From an uncultured Clostridia bacterium (GTDB taxonomy: Bacteria; Bacillota; Clostridia; Christensenellales; UBA3700), in contig CAMFVQ010000022.1 in the NCBI GenBank assembly GCA_945992255.1, positions 1 to 36,704 on the forward strand: 36,704 nucleotides of DNA, in the 5' to 3' direction. Of this stretch, positions 33,702 to 36,704 are shown piece after piece; position 1 is the first letter of the stretch; each line of letters opens with the position of its first letter. The notes below the pieces were generated by a model. That model saw only the letters and a program-made list of their open reading frames with translations. It did no database searches and was not told where the DNA came from. The translations under genes were made by a program, and so were the position numbers.

Positions 33702-35363
33702 TTAATAATCAAATTTGTCCCAACTGTCAAAGTCAGGTAGTTCAATCGCTTCAACAAAGTTGTAAACTATTTCTATTGTATGCCTTATATGTCCGTCAAC
33801 CTTTTGTTTTTCGTAGATAATTATCTTATCCACGAACGCTCTCAAAATTTCGGGCGTTAGTTCTTCAAAGTCACTATACCTTTTCACGATAGCCATAAAC
33901 TTTTGTATGTTGTCATACTTGGTTTGGGCTTTTTCTATTTCTGCTTTTAAAGTTTTAACTTTTTCGGTTAATCCCTTTTGCTCGGCTTCGTAGTTGTCGC
34001 TCAGTTTAATATAGCGTTCTTCAGATAATTTACCTGACACCTTATCTTCGTAAAGGCTTTGGATTATTTGATCAAGGGCTACAATACGTTTTTCCGCTAC
34101 TTCTTTTTCTTCAATAGCGGAAGCAAGTTCACGTTTGTTCTTCGCTTCGGTACGCTCTTTTAGAATACTCATAAAAGCTTCTTTTTTATCGTTTGCAAAT
34201 TGAATGGTATAGCGTAAGTCGTTTTTAACCATTGCCATAACAGTGTGAACCGTTATTTGATGCGACGTGCAATACTTCTTCTTTTTCTTGCGATAAGTAG
34301 AGCAATTAAAATATTCTGCTTGTTTCATAGTGCTGCATCTACAAAGATACATCTTTTCGCCACAGTCTGCGCAATAGAGCATCCCCGAAAGTATATGTGG
34401 TGTTCCCATATCGGATATTCTCCTTTTCGCTTTGCGAAGGTTTTGAACAATATCAAAAGTTTCTTGGTTTATTATTGCTTCTTGCGTATTTTCTACGACA
34501 ACCCAATTTTCTCTTGGATTTTTAATATACTTTTTAGATTTGTAAGATTTCTTATACGTCTTAAAGTTTACTGTGCGTCCAAGATACTCTTCGTTTTCGA
34601 GAATATGTACGATTGATTGCATATTCCAAACATCCGAATCTTGTTTTATCTTATGCGGAGTAGGTATGCCTTTACGATGAAAATACATCGTTGGCGTTTC
34701 TATTCCACGTTCAGTTAAAATTCGAGCTATTTGACACGGACCGTAACCTTTAATGCAGAGATTAAAGATTTCTTTTACGATTAAAGCGGCTTCTTCGTCA
34801 ACTACCCATTTTTCTTTGTCTTCAGGGTCTTTTATATACCCCAAAGGCGGAAAAGATGAGATATGTTTGCCTGAATTACCTTTTGCTTTCACAACGGCTT
34901 TAATCTTACGGCTACAATCTTTTGCGTACATTTCGTTTAGGATATTCTTAAACGGTATAATATCGTCATCGGGATTAGTTTCCGTATCCATTTGGTCGAA
35001 GATTGCTATAAACCTTACGTCTGCATCGGGTAAATAATACTTGGTGTAATATCCCACGAGAATATGGTCACGCCCAAATCTTGACATATCTTTTACGATA
35101 ACAGTCGAAATCTCGCCGTTTTCCACGTCGTTAAGCAAACGCTTAAACGCAGGGCGTTCAAAATTACTACCACTATAACCGTCGTCTATGTAAAAACGAG
35201 TATTCCTAAACTTATTTTCTTTCGCATAATCCGAAAGCAATAACTTTTGATTTTTGATACTGTTGCTATCGCCCTCAAGGTCGTCATCTGAACTTAAACG
35301 GCAATAAAGGGCTGTGTACTGCTCATCTAAATGTTTTATTTTTTTATTCGATTGCAAATTCAT
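33702..35363 (-). CDS. Large serine recombinase (TnpX/Tn4451-like transposase-resolvase)
   Basis: A 553-residue site-specific recombinase that cuts and joins the element's ends through a serine-DNA link. The N-terminal resolvase domain (about 15-165) has catalytic S24 in YCRLSS, and active-site arginines including those in VKDMSRFGRD. A recombinase domain with the PPLGY segment follows (about 180-300). A zinc ribbon spans about 331-375 (CADCGEKMYLCRC, then a CST...YCTSH part), then a coiled coil (about 400-490) and a C-terminal segment with AFVDKIIIYEK. Length is standard for large serine recombinases. GGGAGG lies upstream of the ATG, which overlaps the preceding gene's stop as ATGA, so the two are coupled. 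Intact and probably active. Confidence 0.95.
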   Translation of the reverse strand: MNLQSNKKIKHLDEQYTALYCRLSSDDDLEGDSNSIKNQKLLLSDYAKENKFRNTRFYIDDGYSGSNFERPAFKRLLNDVENGEISTVIVKDMSRFGRDHILVGYYTKYYLPDADVRFIAIFDQMDTETNPDDDIIPFKNILNEMYAKDCSRKIKAVVKAKGNSGKHISSFPPLGYIKDPEDKEKWVVDEEAALIVKEIFNLCIKGYGPCQIARILTERGIETPTMYFHRKGIPTPHKIKQDSDVWNMQSIVHILENEEYLGRTVNFKTYKKSYKSKKYIKNPRENWVVVENTQEAIINQETFDIVQNLRKAKRRISDMGTPHILSGMLYCADCGEKMYLCRCSTMKQAEYFNCSTYRKKKKKYCTSHQITVHTVMAMVKNDLRYTIQFANDKKEAFMSILKERTEAKNKRELASAIEEKEVAEKRIVALDQIIQSLYEDKVSGKLSEERYIKLSDNYEAEQKGLTEKVKTLKAEIEKAQTKYDNIQKFMAIVKRYSDFEELTPEILRAFVDKIIIYEKQKVDGHIRHTIEIVYNFVEAIELPDFDSWDKFDY

Positions 35364-35560
35364 TGTTTTTTACCTCCCGAATTGCAATCTTCAAGCGATT
35401 CTGTTGTGATAGGCTCGTCATTTACCAAACTTTCTGCTTGGTTAGTGATTAACCTTTTTGCTATATCAAACGCCGAACTCTTGGCGCTTGGTTTTTGGCT
35501 TGAAATAATGCAGTAAGTTGTATTCCCAATTTTAATCTCACGGGTTCTTACGCAATTCAA
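35360..35560 (-). CDS. Small TnpW-like mobile-element protein, start uncertain
   Basis: A protein of at least 66 residues directly upstream of and overlapping the recombinase gene by 4 nt. The segment IKIGNTTYCIISS followed by a helix (FDIAKRLITNQAES) resembles the TnpW family found beside Tn4451-type recombinases, whose function is not established. The only standard start in frame is TTG at 35560, which has no ribosome site. The open frame continues upstream through plausible coding sequence (including HHCDKYLNC) to codons ATA (35635) and ATT (35638), which sit 6 and 3 nt from a perfect AAGGAGG (35648-35642). A rare ATT or ATA start giving about 91-92 residues is therefore possible. Confidence 0.6.
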   Translation of the reverse strand: MNCVRTREIKIGNTTYCIISSQKPSAKSSAFDIAKRLITNQAESLVNDEPITTESLEDCNSGGKKQ

Positions 35561-35641
35561 GTATTTATCGCAATGGTGATAAACTCTACCTTTTGCGAAT
35601 TGTAATTCATCGTTGTTCTTTTTATTTTCTTCTATAATAAT

Positions 35642-35648
35642 CCTCCTT
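35642..35648 (-). promoter_or_regulatory. Strong Shine-Dalgarno site with no standard start codon
   Basis: On the minus strand AAGGAGG is followed by ATT-ATT-ATA in the frame of the small TnpW-like protein, with no ATG, GTG or TTG within normal spacing in that frame. It argues for a non-canonical start or a mutated one. Confidence 0.6.
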
Positions 35649-35716
35649 ATGTGAAAGTCGAGTAGCCTTTCAGTTATTGATACTCGTCCTATAAGGAAGA
35701 AAGGGGTTAGAGAACG

Positions 35717-35983
35717 TTATTTCTTTTTACTCTCGAAAAAGTCGTCGTAGCCGTCCATAATTTTTGCCAAACCTAAATCGTGTTCAGCGGCTTCGTCAAG
35801 CAATGCTTTATATCCTGCTTCAATTAACTGTACTTTCGTAAATCCGTATTGAGAGAGAAACTCATTGATTTCTTCCGCAAACTTTCTTGGAATACTCGTT
35901 CCCCAAACTAAGCTCTTTGCTTTTCTTTCTTCCTTGTGTTTCTCTTCATACCTTTTGTCTGTTACCGCTCTCGGTTGTCTCAT
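35717..35983 (-). CDS. 88-residue ribbon-helix-helix-like DNA-binding protein of the element
   Basis: A small, charged protein. Residues 1-25 are basic; about 27-65 (WGTSIPRKFAEEINEFLSQY and on to EAGYKALL) fit a beta strand followed by two helices, the ribbon-helix-helix pattern of Arc/CopG/MobC-like proteins; the tail is acidic then KKK. It could be the element's repressor or a relaxosome accessory protein. AAAGGAG (35999-35993) supports the ATG. Its promoter contains a perfect 12-bp palindrome between -35 and -10, which makes autorepression likely. The fold is inferred by eye; no catalytic residues are expected. Confidence 0.75.
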   Translation of the reverse strand: MRQPRAVTDKRYEEKHKEERKAKSLVWGTSIPRKFAEEINEFLSQYGFTKVQLIEAGYKALLDEAAEHDLGLAKIMDGYDDFFESKKK

Positions 35984-36015
35984 TGCTTGTTTCTCCTTTA
36001 TACGTTAGTAAAAAT

Positions 36016-36044
36016 ATTGTATCGTATTAATACGGAATAGTCAA
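36016..36044 (-). promoter_or_regulatory. Promoter with palindromic operator for the 88-residue protein
   Basis: On the minus strand: TTGACT (36044-36039), 17-nt spacer, TACAAT (36021-36016). The spacer contains the perfect palindrome CGTATTAATACG (36023-36034). A protein bound there would block polymerase. Confidence 0.85.
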
Positions 36045-36085
36045 GCTGTTTTGAGATAAAAATTTTAATTTCGGTAGAAGAATAA

Positions 36086-36102
36086 AATCGGGTTTCCCGA
36101 TT
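36086..36102 (-). terminator. Minus-strand terminator separating the leader RNA from the next gene
   Basis: AATCGGG (36102-36096) pairs with CCCGATT (36092-36086) around a 3-nt loop, followed on the minus strand by TTTATT. It would end the structured RNA begun near 36576 before the 88-residue protein gene. Confidence 0.65.
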
Positions 36103-36129
36103 GTTTAAGTAAGTCAAAATTGCACAAAT

Positions 36130-36225
36130 TGGCAATTCTCTTTACCTGCTTGCAAAAAGCGGGAAATTGCCATTTGGTGCGGTTTTCTTAACCTGCTTAC
36201 TTTTTTTAAGATTGCGCACCGCACC
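36130..36225 (-). repeat. Twin hairpins with a shared loop motif
   Basis: Two hairpins lie 3 nt apart: 36130-36137 with 36165-36172, and 36176-36183 with 36218-36225, each a perfect 8-bp stem. The stem sequences differ, but the loops share a 15-nt motif (36139-36153 and 36186-36200, 13 of 15 identical) that reads about GYAAGCAGGTWAAGA on the minus strand. This points to a duplicated structural element recognised through its loop, as DNA or RNA. Confidence 0.65.
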
Positions 36226-36250
36226 GTGTGGTTAAATTTAGCCTCGCAGA

Positions 36251-36282
36251 GCCCACTACTTTCACAAGAAAGTGTAGTGGGC
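36251..36282. other. Stable hairpin following the 8-codon ORF
   Basis: Outer arms 36251-36259 and 36274-36282 pair perfectly over 9 bp. An inner 4-bp stem (36260-36263 with 36268-36271) follows a 2-nt bulge. Neither side has a strong T run, so it is probably a structural RNA element rather than a terminator. Confidence 0.55.
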
Positions 36283-36294
36283 TACACCTATATT

Positions 36295-36321
36295 TTAGGG
36301 TTTGTCTCTTGTTCTATTCAT
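36295..36321 (-). CDS. Eight-codon ORF with a good ribosome site
   Basis: ATG at 36321 follows AAGGAG (36333-36328) by 6 nt and encodes only MNRTRDKP before TAA. It lies just past the attenuator terminator. It may be a leader peptide or the stub of a lost gene that this promoter and leader once served. Confidence 0.45.
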   Translation of the reverse strand: MNRTRDKP

Positions 36322-36359
36322 AGTTGTCTCCTTATAGTTATTTCGGGCGCAGGGGATAG

Positions 36360-36409
36360 AAAAAGGCGAGCAGATAAAACCCACCTTATGTGAGTAACAC
36401 CTGCTCGCC
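36360..36409 (-). terminator. Large two-tier terminator hairpin (attenuator)
   Basis: On the minus strand GGCGAGCAG (36409-36401) pairs with CTGCTCGCC (36373-36365). A 5x5 internal loop leads to an inner 6-bp stem (36395-36390 with 36384-36379). Five T follow. It precedes the 8-codon ORF, so passing it is required to express anything beyond. Confidence 0.88.
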
Positions 36410-36524
36410 GAATTCTTAATGATTCGCAGTTTCGTATAAACGTCTTTATACGGCTTCAGTTAATTTCAACTCTTTAGCGAACGTAAGCATTGGCATTCAA
36501 CGGAATCCTTTGCCCGATATTTAA

Positions 36525-36563
36525 TTAAAGCAAACGTCTTATTTGACAGCAAAATAAGAACAT
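36525..36563 (-). CDS. Possible 12-codon leader peptide
   Basis: An ATG at 36563 about 13 nt from the predicted RNA start opens a frame encoding MFLFCCQIRRLL. It has no clear ribosome site. Part of it lies within a hairpin (36537-36559), so ribosome position could alter folding. Confidence 0.3.
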   Translation of the reverse strand: MFLFCCQIRRLL

Positions 36564-36582
36564 ATGTTCGCTTTGTGATACT

Positions 36583-36611
36583 ATTATACTATATAATTTT
36601 AGTAAAGTCAA
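36583..36611 (-). promoter_or_regulatory. Near-consensus minus-strand promoter of the structured leader
   Basis: On the minus strand TTGACT (36611-36606), 17-nt spacer, consensus TATAAT (36588-36583). It is among the strongest promoters in the window. Confidence 0.9.
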
Positions 36612-36650
36612 CGCCGACCTGTCCAAAAATACGGACATGTCGGCGCTTTT
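36611..36650 (+). terminator. Inverted repeat touching the -35 of the leader promoter
   Basis: Arms 36612-36624 and 36633-36645 pair at 12 of 13 positions with an 8-nt loop, followed on the plus strand by CTTTT. It could stop plus-strand transcription or act as an operator, since it abuts the -35 hexamer. No plus-strand gene precedes it here. Confidence 0.6.
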
Positions 36651-36704
36651 ACAAAGTTTTTTATTTAATTTTTATTCCTACTTGTTTTTTGTAGTCACGT
36701 AAAT

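Larger units (their letters stand above)
36334..36576 (-). ncRNA. Structured leader RNA ending in an attenuator, possible cis-regulator
   Basis: Transcription from the promoter at 36583-36611 should start near 36576. In RNA order the leader has: a 7-base segment (36572-36566) that can pair with 36482-36476; a hairpin (36559-36552 with 36544-36537) inside a 12-codon ORF; a perfect 8-bp hairpin (36452-36445 with 36440-36433) with a 4-nt loop; then the large terminator. The layout is that of attenuators controlling antibiotic-resistance or biosynthetic genes, but no such gene follows in the window. Confidence 0.55.
33600..36704 (-). mobile_element. Left part of an integrated serine-recombinase element (Tn4451-like transposon or ICE/IME)
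   Basis: All genes from 33702 onward run on the minus strand and include a TnpX-type recombinase and a TnpW-like neighbour. TTA leucine codons are frequent here but rare in the genes to the left. Gene density falls and structured non-coding DNA appears. The left edge is set only approximately, between the helicase terminator (33581) and the recombinase stop (33702); I found no matching end repeats, and the right end lies outside the window. Confidence 0.7.

Noticed and set aside
1-36704. tRNA and rRNA genes
   Set aside because: No cloverleaf with a T-loop GTTCRANNC signature or rRNA-like sequence was recognised by eye on either strand.

Overview
The window looks like chromosome of a low-GC Gram-positive bacterium, most likely an uncultured Clostridia-type gut Firmicute, with the edge of an integrated mobile element at the right. 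Supporting signs are AGGAGG Shine-Dalgarno sites, TTGACA/TATAAT promoters often with an extended TG -10, hairpin-plus-T terminators, TAC/SAC/TGC lipoboxes, and a Clostridium-style large serine recombinase. The species cannot be named from the sequence alone.

Region 1 (1-4000) holds three single-gene units: an HtrA-like lipoprotein protease with a short collagen-like segment, a CaCA-family Na+/Ca2+ exchanger, and an orphan OmpR-type response regulator whose receiver has lost key phosphorylation-switch residues. Between 1469 and 2095 lies gene-free, strongly G-skewed DNA. Between 3967 and 4765 there are degenerate hairpin repeats and then AT-rich DNA leading to a promoter.

Region 2 (4690-26294) is the centrepiece: a roughly 21.5 kb, four-gene unit read from one visible promoter, with gaps of 11-21 nt, ending at a strong terminator with a UUCG loop. 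It encodes a 2842-residue lipoprotein, a 1934-residue and a 2189-residue surface protein (each a beta-helix-like N-terminus, MBG/Ig-like modules and a C-terminal membrane helix with a lysine tail), and a 165-residue lipoprotein. All four are exported and membrane-tethered and none carries LPXTG. This looks like a dedicated giant cell-envelope structure; adhesion or lipid handling are only hypotheses.

Region 3 (26347-33581) is ordinary metabolism and RNA handling: two overlapping flavoprotein genes, a membrane-anchored leucine-rich-repeat protein, a divergent FabG-like reductase, and a DEAD-box-family helicase with a DbpA-type RNA-binding domain but DEGD in motif II. Three genes here have perfect or near-perfect promoters whose -10 hexamer ends exactly 6 nt before the start codon, so their mRNAs are probably leaderless.

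Region 4 (about 33600-36704) is foreign DNA, with frequent TTA leucine codons and all genes on the minus strand. It has a Tn4451/TnpX-type large serine recombinase, a small TnpW-like protein whose best start would be non-canonical, and an 88-residue ribbon-helix-helix-like protein with a palindrome between its -35 and -10. Further upstream is a strong minus-strand promoter feeding a highly structured, almost non-coding RNA: a 12-codon ORF, several hairpins, an attenuator-type terminator, an 8-codon ORF with a good ribosome site, and twin hairpins sharing a loop motif. The far end and attachment sites of the element are not visible.
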